From Nitrososphaeria archaeon (GTDB lineage Archaea > Thermoproteota > Nitrososphaeria > JACIWG01), in assembly GCA_029776065.1 (NCBI GenBank), contig JARVJP010000009.1, positions 702,514 through 766,513 of the forward strand: DNA of 64,000 nt, read 5' to 3'. Within the stretch, counting starts at the first letter, position 1; each line of letters starts with the position of its first letter. Of this stretch, positions 18,346-27,750 are shown one piece after another. The position numbers were made by a program, and so were the translations under genes. The notes below the pieces were generated by a model. That model was given only the letters and a program-made list of their open reading frames with translations, made no database searches and was not told the DNA's origin.

Positions 18346-19645
18346 GCCCCTTCTAAACTTGATCCTTAAAGAAGTAAAGGAGTTGATGCGTGATCCAAAA
18401 ATACTTGTTGGAACGGTTTTAATGCCTTTGATAATGTTCGGTGTGCTCGGATCCGTCTTTAGTGCTTCAATATCTTCAACAGAGGAGGCTGTTAAGAACC
18501 TCTCATTGATCGTAGTCGACGAAGACGGTGGAATTGTATCCTCCTCGTTCAAGTCCTTTCTCCAAAGCAATCCAAGATTCGAGGTTAAGACCCACTACAT
18601 CCCAAGCTTTGATGAAGCCGTGGGATCCTTACCTAAACTGAACGCGTCAGCAATATTCCTACTACCAAAAGGGCTCTCCGATAACATCACTAAAGGCATC
18701 CCTGGTCAGGTGAAGATGTACGTTGCCTTCAGTAGTTTAAGCATTGTGGAGCAGAGTAAGGCGTCGATGCTCCAGTCAATGCTTGAAGCATATAACAAAG
18801 CCCTTTCCCTTCAGATCATCTCGAGTGAGTTGCCTTCTAGCAATCCATTGTTTGTTTCTAACCCTATCGCAGGAAAGTACTACACCTATTTCAAAGGAAA
18901 CGTCGCCGATATTCCCCCGCAACTAGTCGCCAGTACTGTCTCCACGCAAATGATGATGATGCCTATAGTGATCATGATTATGTTGATGACTACGATGACC
19001 ATGGCCGCGACTGCTGTTGCAATAGAAAAGGAAGCCAAGACATTGGAGACTCTTCTGACCCTGCCTGTTAACAGGTTGACGATCTTAGTTGGGAAGCTAT
19101 CAGGGTCTCTGTTTGTAGCCCTCCTAGGGACAGTTGCCTACATGATCGGGTTCAACTACTATATGAATTCGCTTCTAGGCGGTTTTACAGGTGATCAACA
19201 GACTTTAGACCTATCATCCCTTGGAATCACTATAACGCCGACAGGGTATGTCTTATTAGGCATCGTCTTCTTCGTATCCATCGTTGCTACGTTAGCGCTT
19301 GCAGTATCCTTCTCTGTCTTCTCAGAGGATGTTAGAAGTGCTCAAAACTCGATAAGCTACATCTATATCATAATTATTGTCACTCTGTTACTCTCCATGT
19401 TCATCGATGTGAACACCTTATCTTTGCCTGCTCAGATTGCTTTATATGCGATACCATTCACGCATACAGTAAATGCTTCAAGAGAGATTTTAATTGGGAA
19501 CTACTACTCTGTGCTATTTAACATCTTATATCTCGTTGTCTTTACTTTAGTTGTACTATATATCGCAGCCAAGCTTTTCACTACTGAGAAGGTGTTTACC
19601 GCAAAGTTCACGTTAAAGAGGAGATCAACTAGAAAGGAGCTATAA
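18338..19645 (+). CDS. ABC-2 type permease (NatB-like)
   Basis: A 435-aa membrane protein. One N-terminal membrane helix (about 27-47) is followed by a large extracellular domain (about 50-210) and five or six C-terminal helices with KEAKTLETLLTLPVNR before the core, the hallmark of NatB/ABC-2 permeases. A Met-rich helix (MMMMPIVIMIMLMTTMTM) opens the membrane core. TTG start at 18338 overlaps the ATPase gene, showing translational coupling. Confidence 0.88.
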   Translation: MPKPLLNLILKEVKELMRDPKILVGTVLMPLIMFGVLGSVFSASISSTEEAVKNLSLIVVDEDGGIVSSSFKSFLQSNPRFEVKTHYIPSFDEAVGSLPKLNASAIFLLPKGLSDNITKGIPGQVKMYVAFSSLSIVEQSKASMLQSMLEAYNKALSLQIISSELPSSNPLFVSNPIAGKYYTYFKGNVADIPPQLVASTVSTQMMMMPIVIMIMLMTTMTMAATAVAIEKEAKTLETLLTLPVNRLTILVGKLSGSLFVALLGTVAYMIGFNYYMNSLLGGFTGDQQTLDLSSLGITITPTGYVLLGIVFFVSIVATLALAVSFSVFSEDVRSAQNSISYIYIIIIVTLLLSMFIDVNTLSLPAQIALYAIPFTHTVNASREILIGNYYSVLFNILYLVVFTLVVLYIAAKLFTTEKVFTAKFTLKRRSTRKEL

Positions 19646-19780
19646 GACTCCAGACTCTTTAGTCCACCATCTAAACAAATCAAAGAAGCTCAAAGGGCTT
19701 ATCTTCGTTAATGGATGTGAGCTGAGTCTATATCATAGTAACTCTAGCGATCGGAATCAAGCTGTCTTTAAAAGTGTTCT

Positions 19781-20755
19781 TTAGATGTTTTCTAATGCTT
19801 TGACTGCTTTTAGAACCCAGTCAGGGTCATTCATGAGCTGTCTTCCTATAGCTACTAGGTCAACCGCTTCTTCTTCTATGAGACTATTGGCGTACCTAGG
19901 GTCCTTGATGTTCCCAACCCCGATAACAGGCATACTCACCTTATTCTTGATCTTTTTCGCCTGTGGGACAAAGTAGCCTGGTATATTTTGTAGTTGAGGA
20001 GGACGACTACCACATAAACCTCCGGATACATCGATCACGTCCACACCCAGTTCCTCCAACCTTTTAGCTAGCTTGATGGAGTCCTCGATCTTGGTTCCAC
20101 CTGGAGTCAGGTCTTCAGCACCTATGCGGTAGAGGAGAATCCCATTACCAACCTCCTCCTTGATTCTTTCAACTACTTCAAGCGGGAACCTCATCCTGTT
20201 CTCCAATGAGCCTCCGTATCTATCTCTGCGTTTGTTAGTTAGAGGAGAAAAGAACTGGTTAACTAATACTCCGTGCGCGCCATGAACTTCAACCCCATCG
20301 AAGCCAGCGGCTAGAGCTCTCCTAGCTGCTTCAGCAAACTCGCCTAGTAAACCCTCTATCTCGTTTAATGTGAGCTCACGTGCAGAGTCGGTTGCCGAAG
20401 GTGCGACGGGTTGAAGACCCACTGAACCAGTGTAGGCCTTCGAGCCGGAATGGGCAATCTGAACAACTACTGGTGTACCCTTATCATGAACCGCTTGGGC
20501 GAGTCTTTTCAAGCCAGGGATAAGTAAGTCGCTGTAGATCCCTAACTGTTTCTCGCTCGCGCTACCTCCGACGGATACATAAGCTGCCTCTATTATTAGG
20601 AGACCTAACATGTTGCAACGCCTAACATAGTGGTCGACGAGCTTGTCTGTTACAGACCCATCTGTGGCAGCCAGATTGGTGAGCATCGGGGGCATAACAA
20701 CGCGGTTACAGAAAGTATATTTCTTGACTTTCAAAGGGTCAAGAAGACCAACCAT
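19781..20755 (-). CDS. Old yellow enzyme-type NADH:flavin oxidoreductase
   Basis: A 324-aa FMN TIM barrel. Seen: PPMLTNLA near the N terminus, VVQIAHSG, PVAPSAT, GFDGVEVHGAHGVLVNQFFSP (the substrate and FMN site), RDRYGGSLENR, and VIGVGNI...VDLVAIGRQLMNDPDW at the C-terminal phosphate site. The length matches single-domain OYE/YqjM enzymes and excludes the larger 2,4-dienoyl-CoA reductase type. It reduces activated C=C bonds; the natural substrate is unknown. The MFS transporter gene upstream on the same strand is 117 nt away and may be linked. Confidence 0.9.
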   Translation of the reverse strand: MVGLLDPLKVKKYTFCNRVVMPPMLTNLAATDGSVTDKLVDHYVRRCNMLGLLIIEAAYVSVGGSASEKQLGIYSDLLIPGLKRLAQAVHDKGTPVVVQIAHSGSKAYTGSVGLQPVAPSATDSARELTLNEIEGLLGEFAEAARRALAAGFDGVEVHGAHGVLVNQFFSPLTNKRRDRYGGSLENRMRFPLEVVERIKEEVGNGILLYRIGAEDLTPGGTKIEDSIKLAKRLEELGVDVIDVSGGLCGSRPPQLQNIPGYFVPQAKKIKNKVSMPVIGVGNIKDPRYANSLIEEEAVDLVAIGRQLMNDPDWVLKAVKALENI

Positions 20756-20872
20756 AGAGCCAACACCTCAGACCATCCGAGGAATAGGGGTGTCGTCCAA
20801 TTTAAGTCTTTCAAGCTTAGTGGTCCTTTTTGGGAAGAAGCTGTTTGATGGGCATACCGCCATTGAGGGTTG

Positions 20873-22102
20873 TTATATGTGAACCCTACCTTCCTCTAGT
20901 TTAATGGGTCTTTTATTTAGATCGTCCATTATATAGTTATATAAGAGAAGTAGTGCTAGGATGTTTACTAATGCACCGACTATGAAGGGGGATGAGTGGG
21001 CATATGGCCAAAGTAGCCCAGCTATCAGGGGGCCGAGTGAGCTGATGAACTGTGTAACAGAATCCATCGCCCCAACAGAGGTGGCGAAACGCTCCTCTGA
21101 AATAAATGAGAGGATAGCTCTCCTTGCTGGGAGATCCATGGCCCCTACTACCCCTGAGATGAACATAAGGGCGAGAATTTGGTAGAAGGATCTAAGAAAG
21201 GGGTACATGCACCAAGTTACGCTGGAAAAGAGGACGTGCATAAATAGAATCTTGTATCCACCGATCTTATCCGTAACTAAACCGAATGGTATTTGGAAGA
21301 AGGCTCCGCTTATGCTCCATACGCTTAAAAGTACACCTATCGATACTATGTCAAGTCCTTGTTCTACACTGGCAAAAAGGGGTATAAACGTGTATGATAG
21401 CATAAATCCGAGGGGGTGAAGCGATAGTCCTAAGGTCAGTCTAAGTAACTTCCTGTTATCCTTAAGAAGTGTTAAACCCGTTTTAAAGTCGTACAATAGT
21501 GAGCCTACAGAAGGCCTCTTCCCCCTTCCCCGATTCTCATGTGAATACTTCCACATCATGGCGAGGGCTATGGTCGATGAAACCGCGCCAACTATGAACG
21601 TAGCCGTATACCCGAATAGCTCCACAACGACGCCTGATAGGGTCTGTCCAACAAATTGGGCCATCGAATATATTGCGTAATACCATCCAAACCCAAGAGC
21701 GGTCTTCCCCACTATAGATGCCTCTGATATCAGCGCAGAGGTTGCGGGGCCAGAGAATGCAACACCTGAGTAGACGATGACAATGGAGATAGATGCTATG
21801 ATGGGATTCGATGTCATAGCCACTACAAGCATGAACAACGCTCCTAAGAAGAAACCTAGTGTAATGGGGTACTTCCGCCCGAACCTATCAGCGAATGCGC
21901 CCGCAGGTAAAGTTATCACAGCAGCAGAAAGCCTTGCGATGGTTATGATCAGTCCGCTGACGGATGAATCGAGAGCTAGGGCGTCGTGGAGGTACAAGAG
22001 GATAAGCGAAGTTGAGATAAAGAAGCCAAAGTTTAGGGTCCCAACAGCTACAGAAACCAGCATTATATTCTTCGTAAGCCCAAGTCTTTCTAAGCTCAAC
22101 AT
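20873..22102 (-). CDS. Major facilitator superfamily transporter
   Basis: A 409-aa protein with about twelve membrane helices. The inter-helix 2-3 loop GAFADRFGRKYPI is the MFS signature (G-x3-D-R-x-G-R-K), and a second copy GLVTDKIGGYK opens the second half. A basic central loop (RGRGKR) separates the two six-helix bundles. It resembles drug or metabolite efflux carriers, but the substrate cannot be read. It precedes the old yellow enzyme gene on the same strand. TATA-like sequence lies at about 22117-22135. Confidence 0.88.
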   Translation of the reverse strand: MLSLERLGLTKNIMLVSVAVGTLNFGFFISTSLILLYLHDALALDSSVSGLIITIARLSAAVITLPAGAFADRFGRKYPITLGFFLGALFMLVVAMTSNPIIASISIVIVYSGVAFSGPATSALISEASIVGKTALGFGWYYAIYSMAQFVGQTLSGVVVELFGYTATFIVGAVSSTIALAMMWKYSHENRGRGKRPSVGSLLYDFKTGLTLLKDNRKLLRLTLGLSLHPLGFMLSYTFIPLFASVEQGLDIVSIGVLLSVWSISGAFFQIPFGLVTDKIGGYKILFMHVLFSSVTWCMYPFLRSFYQILALMFISGVVGAMDLPARRAILSFISEERFATSVGAMDSVTQFISSLGPLIAGLLWPYAHSSPFIVGALVNILALLLLYNYIMDDLNKRPIKLEEGRVHI

Positions 22103-22196
22103 CTACCTCCATCTAACACATAATAAAAAATATTGCCAAAAAAAGGGGAGCAAAGGATAAAAGAATTCTCTTGAATAGCTTAAGGTGGCAGTGACA

Positions 22197-22904
22197 ATGG
22201 ACTACCCTTTTATCAGCGTAATAGTACCAACGTTAAATGAGGAGAAGTACATAGTCCCAACCCTCAAGTCGCTTAAGATGCAAGACTACAAAGGCAGGTT
22301 TGAGATAATCGTTGCCGATGGAATGAGTAGTGACCACACTGTAGAGTTCGCTAAGGCCTACGCTGATAAGATTGTAGAAGTCAACAGGAAAGGTGTCTCT
22401 GCTGGTAGAAACGAAGGCGCAAAGGCAGCTAATGGGGAAATATACGTCTTTCTCGACGCTGACACAATTGCAAGTAAAAGTCTTCTTTCCAATATAGCTA
22501 AAGTTTTCAGAAATAAAAAGGTCTTAGCTGGAAATCCTAGGATTCTAACGACTGAATATGGGAAGACGATGCTTCTTTACACCGTTGCAAACGAGCTCGG
22601 CATCAACGCCCTATTCAAGATCAAGAAACCGATCATGCCAGCGGTGTGTCTTGCTTGTAGAAAGGAAGCGTTCTGGGAGGTTGGCGGATTCAACGAAGAC
22701 CTGAAGGTCGCCGAAGACGTTGAGTTCTCAGCGAAGATCAGAAAGCTCGATGGCAAGTTCGTGTTCTTACGCAATACTTATGTTTATACCTCGCCGAGGA
22801 GGTTAAAGAAGTGGGGTGTTGTAAAACAACTTAGGGCTTGGCCTTTCGGGTACATATGGATAAGGTTAAGGCATAAGCAACCAAAGTACGATCCTATAAG
22901 GTAA
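22197..22904 (+). CDS. Family 2 glycosyltransferase
   Basis: A 235-aa GT-A enzyme: ISVIVPTLNEEKYI at the N terminus, IVADGMSSDHT loop, and the metal-binding DADT motif. A hydrophilic C terminus with no membrane helices suggests a soluble or peripheral enzyme. Acceptor and sugar are unknown; membrane glycolipid or surface glycan synthesis is likely given the other glycosylation genes nearby. I chose ATG 22197 because AGGTGG (22183-22188) sits 8 nt before it; a GTG at 22185 is in frame. Confidence 0.85.
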   Translation: MDYPFISVIVPTLNEEKYIVPTLKSLKMQDYKGRFEIIVADGMSSDHTVEFAKAYADKIVEVNRKGVSAGRNEGAKAANGEIYVFLDADTIASKSLLSNIAKVFRNKKVLAGNPRILTTEYGKTMLLYTVANELGINALFKIKKPIMPAVCLACRKEAFWEVGGFNEDLKVAEDVEFSAKIRKLDGKFVFLRNTYVYTSPRRLKKWGVVKQLRAWPFGYIWIRLRHKQPKYDPIR

Positions 22905-22947
22905 TATCTTGTCATGGATGTTTTTAATCAAATATACAACATAAACG

Positions 22948-23481
22948 TTATCTTGTGTCTCTCAAGTCAAATCCAACTATTTCTGCGAAATAACAAGTAT
23001 GATAGTCGTCATTAGGGTAGAACTTGCTTCTGTCATTAAGTGGTACATCTTTTTCCTCGATCTCCTTTTTGAATACGACCTTGCATTCAAGGTTGATTAA
23101 ACACTCGCTTAAGGACGGGCTTCTCACATTCGTAGACCTTTTCGTCTTTAACCCTAGCTCCTTTATTTTGTCAACATATCGACCTGACTTTGTGCCACAG
23201 AATTCGAGAACGTTTTCGAAGTCGTTTGGGGGAACATTGACAGTGAAGTCCCCAACCTGCTCTATCAAGCTGTGACTGTATCTGGAGTGCCTTATATAGG
23301 CTATGAAGAACGGCTTACGCCAAAGTACACCAATATGCCCCCACCCTATAGTCATAACGTTCGCTGAACCTTCCTCACCGATTGAAGCAAGAAGTAACCC
23401 TCTCTCATGTAAGGTGTTATTTATTATTGTAGAAAATTCCAGTGCTTTGAAGTTTTTGCTCATGTTAATACTAATGAGCAT
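22948..23481 (-). CDS. Flavin reductase-like FMN-binding protein
   Basis: A 177-aa split-barrel flavoprotein of the flavin reductase-like family: LLASIGEEGSANVMTIGWGHIGVL (FMN phosphate and isoalloxazine region), PFFIAYIRHSRYSHSLI, and FTVNVPP. Members reduce flavins or act as small flavoproteins with unknown partners. ATG at 23481; an in-frame ATG at 23463 is equally possible. Its start region is about 90 nt from the divergent metal-transport operon. Confidence 0.85.
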   Translation of the reverse strand: MLISINMSKNFKALEFSTIINNTLHERGLLLASIGEEGSANVMTIGWGHIGVLWRKPFFIAYIRHSRYSHSLIEQVGDFTVNVPPNDFENVLEFCGTKSGRYVDKIKELGLKTKRSTNVRSPSLSECLINLECKVVFKKEIEEKDVPLNDRSKFYPNDDYHTCYFAEIVGFDLRDTR

Positions 23482-23540
23482 TTGGGATATTAGTGTTTTT
23501 AGGTAGGTGTTACTAAAGATATGTACTTTTCGACAATGCT

Positions 23541-23547
23541 TATAAAT
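23541..23547 (+). promoter_or_regulatory. TATA box of the metal-uptake operon
   Basis: TATAAAT is centred about 26 nt before the ATG at 23570, giving a leaderless start for the DtxR-type gene. It abuts the operator-like repeat at 23547-23561. Confidence 0.6.
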
Positions 23548-23561
23548 TAGGATAACCCTAA
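23547..23561. promoter_or_regulatory. DtxR-box-like inverted repeat
   Basis: TTAGGATAACCCTAA has perfect outer arms TTAGG/CCTAA and resembles the DtxR/IdeR consensus (TTAGGTTAG-CTAACCTAA). It lies directly downstream of the TATA box, overlapping the expected transcription start, so bound repressor would block initiation. Confidence 0.6.
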
Positions 23562-23569
23562 GTTAGACC

Positions 23570-24004
23570 ATGCCTAATTATGCCTACTCTAAACAGATGA
23601 TCCTTTACCTGCGCAGGCTCTACCAGAAGAGCATTGAAGAGAATAAGGAGGTTACAAGTGGGGATTTAGCTGTCGAAGCAGGTGTGAGAACTTCTTCTGC
23701 TATAGATATCATAAAGAGGTTGGAAGAGCATGGGTTTGTGGATAGGACGCTTTGGGGGCCTATCTATTTAACCAAGAAGGGTATTATCGAAGCTCGTAAG
23801 CTAGTATATAAGCATAGAATTATTGAAACATACCTATGTAGATGCCTTAGCATTAAAGATGATGTGGCGTGTGAGGAGGCTGCCTTTTTAGAGACTCAGA
23901 CTAGTGAGAGGGTTGTATACGCTATGTGCGAGAAATTAGGTCACCCCAGCATTTGCATACACGGGAGGAAGATCCCACATGTGCATAAGGTGAAGAGCAA
24001 ATGA
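23570..24004 (+). CDS. DtxR/MntR-family metal-dependent regulator
   Basis: A 144-aa regulator. The winged helix spans about residues 5-70 (VTSGDLAVEAGVRTSSAIDIIKRLEEHGFV), followed by the dimerisation domain with HRIIETYLCRCL, EEAAFLETQTSERV and LGHPSICIHGRKIP, all typical of DtxR/MntR metal-binding positions. It has no SH3-like third domain. It is the first gene of a four-gene metal importer operon, overlapping the binding-protein gene by 4 nt, and a DtxR-like box lies at its promoter, so it probably represses its own operon when zinc, manganese or iron is plentiful. Confidence 0.88.
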   Translation: MPNYAYSKQMILYLRRLYQKSIEENKEVTSGDLAVEAGVRTSSAIDIIKRLEEHGFVDRTLWGPIYLTKKGIIEARKLVYKHRIIETYLCRCLSIKDDVACEEAAFLETQTSERVVYAMCEKLGHPSICIHGRKIPHVHKVKSK

Positions 24005-25011
24005 ACGAAAAAGCATGGTTTATTGTTTTAGCTGTTTTGGTTCTACAATTTAATCCATTTAGTGTGATGGTGGCGGCAGAAGCTAAGGGTATCAAGGTTG
24101 TCGCTACTATCTCGGCGATGGCATCGATTATTGGGCCGGTTCTGTCAACTAATGATAATTTGACGGTCTTGTTGCCCTCTAACGTTGAACCACATAGTTT
24201 CACATTAGATCCTGTAACTGTTAAAAGTGCCTTAGAAGCAGATATTTTAGTGAGCTCTGGGCATATAGGGTGGGAAAAGGCTATCGAGGATCAAATAAAG
24301 AGCGCTGGTAAAGCTGTCTTTGACCCTGTTGAGGATCTAGACTCACTGGTTTTATATGAGTCTCCTTCTGGAGGAGTCAACTTGCATGGTTACTGGTTAG
24401 ATCCAGAGAATGTGAAGATGATCGCAACCGAATTTTCCAGATTAGCGTCAGCCATGAACCCTACTGCCTCAGGAGAGTACGAACGCAACTTAAGGAAGTA
24501 TGTCTCAGAGATTGACGCATTAAAGTCTTTTTCATCGAATTCAGTAAAGGGAAGAGGGGTCTACGGATCCAATGTCGTAATAGGCTTCTTCGAAGAGCAA
24601 TATGTTGTGAAATCGTTCGGGATGAACGTTGTCGGAGTACTGGCTGGCGACGAAGAAGAAGTAGGAATATCGCCTCAAAAACTCGAGGAAATAAGAAGAG
24701 GTCTTCTAAATGGCACGATCAACTACTTGGTGGTGTCGGATATCGCGCTTGAGCTCCCATTGAATGAATACATTAAGAATCTCTCGCACGAGACTGGAAG
24801 TGAAGTCATATACGTTAGAACATTAGATGTCACAGGTGTTTATGATTTCAGAGCGCTTTACTTATACAATCTTGGCAACGTCGTCGGATCAAACCACCCA
24901 TCAGAGGAGGATCACTACTTATTGGCACCTGACGTCTATTTAGTGGTGATTGCCGTTTCGGTTGCACTTAATATGATGCTTCTCTACATACTGTTTAGGA
25001 AGGTGAGATGA
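24001..25011 (+). CDS. Metal ABC transporter substrate-binding protein (ZnuA/TroA type)
   Basis: A 336-aa cluster A-I binding protein. It has an N-terminal signal segment (residues about 5-25), VVATISAMASIIGPVL, likely metal ligands H65 (NVEPHSFTLDP) and H129 (NLHGYWLDPEN), and later acidic positions. A C-terminal membrane helix (YLVVIAVSVALNMMLLYILF) tethers it to the cell surface, unlike bacterial lipoproteins. No His-rich loop typical of zinc-specific ZnuA is present. Overlaps both neighbours by 4 nt. Confidence 0.87.
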   Translation: MNEKAWFIVLAVLVLQFNPFSVMVAAEAKGIKVVATISAMASIIGPVLSTNDNLTVLLPSNVEPHSFTLDPVTVKSALEADILVSSGHIGWEKAIEDQIKSAGKAVFDPVEDLDSLVLYESPSGGVNLHGYWLDPENVKMIATEFSRLASAMNPTASGEYERNLRKYVSEIDALKSFSSNSVKGRGVYGSNVVIGFFEEQYVVKSFGMNVVGVLAGDEEEVGISPQKLEEIRRGLLNGTINYLVVSDIALELPLNEYIKNLSHETGSEVIYVRTLDVTGVYDFRALYLYNLGNVVGSNHPSEEDHYLLAPDVYLVVIAVSVALNMMLLYILFRKVR

Positions 25012-25787
25012 TGGCAGTCTTCGATGTAAAGAATGTTGACGTCATTCTAAATGGTAATAAAGTATTAGAAGATGTCACCGTCAAACTTGAGAAACCATCC
25101 TTTCTAACAATAATGGGACCTAATGGGTCTGGGAAGACCACCTTCATTAGACTCCTCTTGGGTATCATACCTCCGTCCAGGGGGAGCGTCGAAGTGTTAG
25201 GTTACGATGTTCTTAGGAACCCGTTAGAGGTCAGAAGGGCCGTCGGCTATGTTCCACAAAAAGAGAAGGTTAACTTCGAGATACCACTGTCAGTAGAAGA
25301 GGTGGTTGAAATGGGGCTACTTTCTAGGAAACCCGTTCCTAGATTTCCTTCGAGGAGTGATGGGGCGCGGATAAAGGAGGTGCTAAAGGTTGTTGGAATG
25401 TATGAAAAAAGGAAGACGCCCTTCGCGAACCTGAGTGGTGGGCAACAGCAAAGAGTCTTAATCGCTAGAGCTGTAGCGCATGAGCCTAAGATCCTCCTAC
25501 TTGATGAACCATTTAATGGAGTCGATGTGCATAACCAAGGACAGATTCTCGAATTTCTCAAAGCCATCAAATCTGAGGGTGTAGCAATCATTGTCGTAAC
25601 CCATGACATCAACCCACTTGCAGAGCTCACCGATTACGTTATGCTTCTGAACAAGACGATCATCGCGTTTGGGACACCAGAGGAGGCGTTGAACTATGGA
25701 AGGTTATGCCAGATATATGGTCCATCGGTGCAAGTGATCACAGGGAAACCTTGCCCAAAGGTTATCACAGGCGATACACATGCTTGA
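25008..25787 (+). CDS. Metal ABC transporter ATP-binding protein (ZnuC type)
   Basis: A 259-aa ATPase: Walker A GPNGSGKTT, Q-loop YVPQKEK, signature LSGGQQQRV, Walker B ILLLDEPFNGVD and switch HD in VVTHDINPL. The DEPFNGVD form and operon order (binding protein, ATPase, permease) are those of zinc/manganese/iron importers. It overlaps the permease gene by 8 nt. Confidence 0.92.
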   Translation: MMAVFDVKNVDVILNGNKVLEDVTVKLEKPSFLTIMGPNGSGKTTFIRLLLGIIPPSRGSVEVLGYDVLRNPLEVRRAVGYVPQKEKVNFEIPLSVEEVVEMGLLSRKPVPRFPSRSDGARIKEVLKVVGMYEKRKTPFANLSGGQQQRVLIARAVAHEPKILLLDEPFNGVDVHNQGQILEFLKAIKSEGVAIIVVTHDINPLAELTDYVMLLNKTIIAFGTPEEALNYGRLCQIYGPSVQVITGKPCPKVITGDTHA

Positions 25788-26637
25788 CCTGCTTTCACCA
25801 TTTCTTGTTAGGGCTTACATCGCTATACTTCTAACCGGATTCATGAGCCTAGCTAGTGGAATCGCGGTGTTAAGAGGGGTATCATACCTCCCAGCTGAAG
25901 CGTCCCATTCAGCACTCGGAGGTGCGGCAATAGGCGTATTCGTAGGATATACTTTCTCCCTTGGCATAGAACCGTTCTACTACGCCCTTTTATTCAGTTC
26001 TTTCACCGCTATGTTGGTTGCGTATGCTGGAAGGCACGGAGGCGCGGAGGTATTAAACTCTGCTTTAGGCGGCGCTCTCGCCTTAAGCGTCTCGTTTTAC
26101 GCCATCCTTAGAACCCTTGTCCCAACAGAGCTAAGGGCGGTGATCGATCGCTACCTTGTAGGAGACCTTCTCCTATTGACCATCAACGACCTTGTAAACC
26201 TCTCAGTGATAATCATGGTAGGCGCGATAACGCTCTATATATTCAGAAACGAAATTCTTTACATATGCTTTGACCAAGAAGGTGCAGAAGCTCTTGGGCT
26301 GAACGTTCCATTATACGATTATATCTTGTTCTTCTTCATCGGCCTCGCAGGAGGTCTTGCGGCGAAGACTATCGGGAGCTTGATGGTTTTCGCTTTGATC
26401 ATGCTCCCATCTGTTATAGCGAAAGACTTCTCCAGTAATATAAAGGGTTTTTTTGCTAAGACTTTGGTGCTCACCCTTATCTTCGGATACTCTGGCATGC
26501 TACTTTCAATATTGGCGAATCTCTCAAGTAGTGGTAGCATTGCGGCTGTCGCGAGCATAGCTTATATCGTCTCCTTGATTTATAAGGGGTACACAAGAAA
26601 GGCGGCACCATGGCGTCATACGCATGAACACTCTTAG
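25780..26637 (+). CDS. Metal ABC transporter permease (ZnuB, ABC-3 family)
   Basis: A 285-aa permease with eight or so membrane helices and the ABC-3 features GVSYLPAEASHSALGGAAIG near helix 2 and GLAAKTIGSLMVFALIMLPS in the second half, which contacts the ATPase. The tail RHTHEHS is His-rich and could sense or bind metal. Last gene of the DtxR-led operon. Confidence 0.92.
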   Translation: MLDLLSPFLVRAYIAILLTGFMSLASGIAVLRGVSYLPAEASHSALGGAAIGVFVGYTFSLGIEPFYYALLFSSFTAMLVAYAGRHGGAEVLNSALGGALALSVSFYAILRTLVPTELRAVIDRYLVGDLLLLTINDLVNLSVIIMVGAITLYIFRNEILYICFDQEGAEALGLNVPLYDYILFFFIGLAGGLAAKTIGSLMVFALIMLPSVIAKDFSSNIKGFFAKTLVLTLIFGYSGMLLSILANLSSSGSIAAVASIAYIVSLIYKGYTRKAAPWRHTHEHS

Positions 26638-26663
26638 CCAAATGTGTTTGGTTTATTAATAGG

Positions 26664-27644
26664 TCAGTTTTGAAATGTTGTCCTTATTCTCCGAACTAAA
26701 GAGATGCCATAATTATCTCTAAGATACTCATCTAACTGGTCAAGGGCTTCGAATTCGTCTTTGGTCTTTTCAACAGCCCTTTTTATGGAGTAGGTCGAAT
26801 GACATACTTCACATAATGCCCGCGTCACAAGGATCAATCGATCGCCGTCTCTATCATACTCTACATCCGCTGTCCCTAACTTGAGTTGAGCTCCACATTT
26901 ACATCTTTGCTTTAAGAGGTAGTTAAGTGCTCTTCTCCTCTCCTTTGAACCGTACTCTGTCGACTTCAATAGGTTGTTCCTTAGTTGCCTGTATTGAAGG
27001 TCATCTGTTATTCTGTTGTCGGTTAACTCGATCTCGTCCAAAACAGACATTATGTTGAATGTCTCGTCCTCTTTGACCTTTGGTTTGATCAAGTCCTTTG
27101 TCTGAAACTTTTGTATTGCCCACGTAGGTACGTCATGGTCTAAGAGTTTTTCAAAGTAGACCAGGATATCCCACATCTTCTTTCCAACCCGTTTACCCTC
27201 TCTACCCCTCAAACTTGAGGTTGGGGGAAGGTTCCTAGCGATATCGTTTAAAAGCGTGTTGTAAACTTCTTCTATGAATGAGTCATTCTCCCCATAGTAG
27301 CTGCACCAGAGAACGTAGTATAAGTGGTCGATTAATTCACCAACAGATTTAACATATCTAGCGCTGTTATATACTCCTTTTTTAGAGTTGTTTCTACAGT
27401 TCGTGTAGAAGTAATTAAAGATGCTTTCAGAGGCCTTATTCAAGTAGAACTTTATGTTTTGCAGGTATCTATCGTATGATTCTTGGTCGTATTCGCTGAG
27501 GTTTTCCATCCATGAAAGGAGATAGGTTACTGAATGGCAGATCTTCTCTATATTTGCGCGGTTTGGTTTCCTGGTGAGATAGTGTACTAAATTACTTCTC
27601 CACTTATCACATCTACTGATTATTCTCTGTTGTTCTGTGCTCAT
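26664..27644 (-). CDS. Hypothetical helical protein with C-terminal zinc ribbon
   Basis: A 326-aa protein of unknown function. The first 230 residues are predicted helical and rich in Tyr, Asn and charged residues (for example YDQESYDRYLQNIKFYL), with no motif I know. The C-terminal part has CKCGAQLKLG and CEVCHSTYS about 40 residues apart, a zinc ribbon, followed by a helix. It converges with the metal-uptake operon. Possibly nucleic-acid binding because of the ribbon; nothing more is supported. Confidence 0.65.
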   Translation of the reverse strand: MSTEQQRIISRCDKWRSNLVHYLTRKPNRANIEKICHSVTYLLSWMENLSEYDQESYDRYLQNIKFYLNKASESIFNYFYTNCRNNSKKGVYNSARYVKSVGELIDHLYYVLWCSYYGENDSFIEEVYNTLLNDIARNLPPTSSLRGREGKRVGKKMWDILVYFEKLLDHDVPTWAIQKFQTKDLIKPKVKEDETFNIMSVLDEIELTDNRITDDLQYRQLRNNLLKSTEYGSKERRRALNYLLKQRCKCGAQLKLGTADVEYDRDGDRLILVTRALCEVCHSTYSIKRAVEKTKDEFEALDQLDEYLRDNYGISLVRRIRTTFQN

Positions 27645-27750
27645 TATTTATTTTATCGCCTTCCAACAAAGAAATCTAGTTTATGAACTTTATGTTAAGG
27701 GCTTACATTTCTACTCATTTTAATGAATGCTTGTGGGTGTTCTTGGCTCG

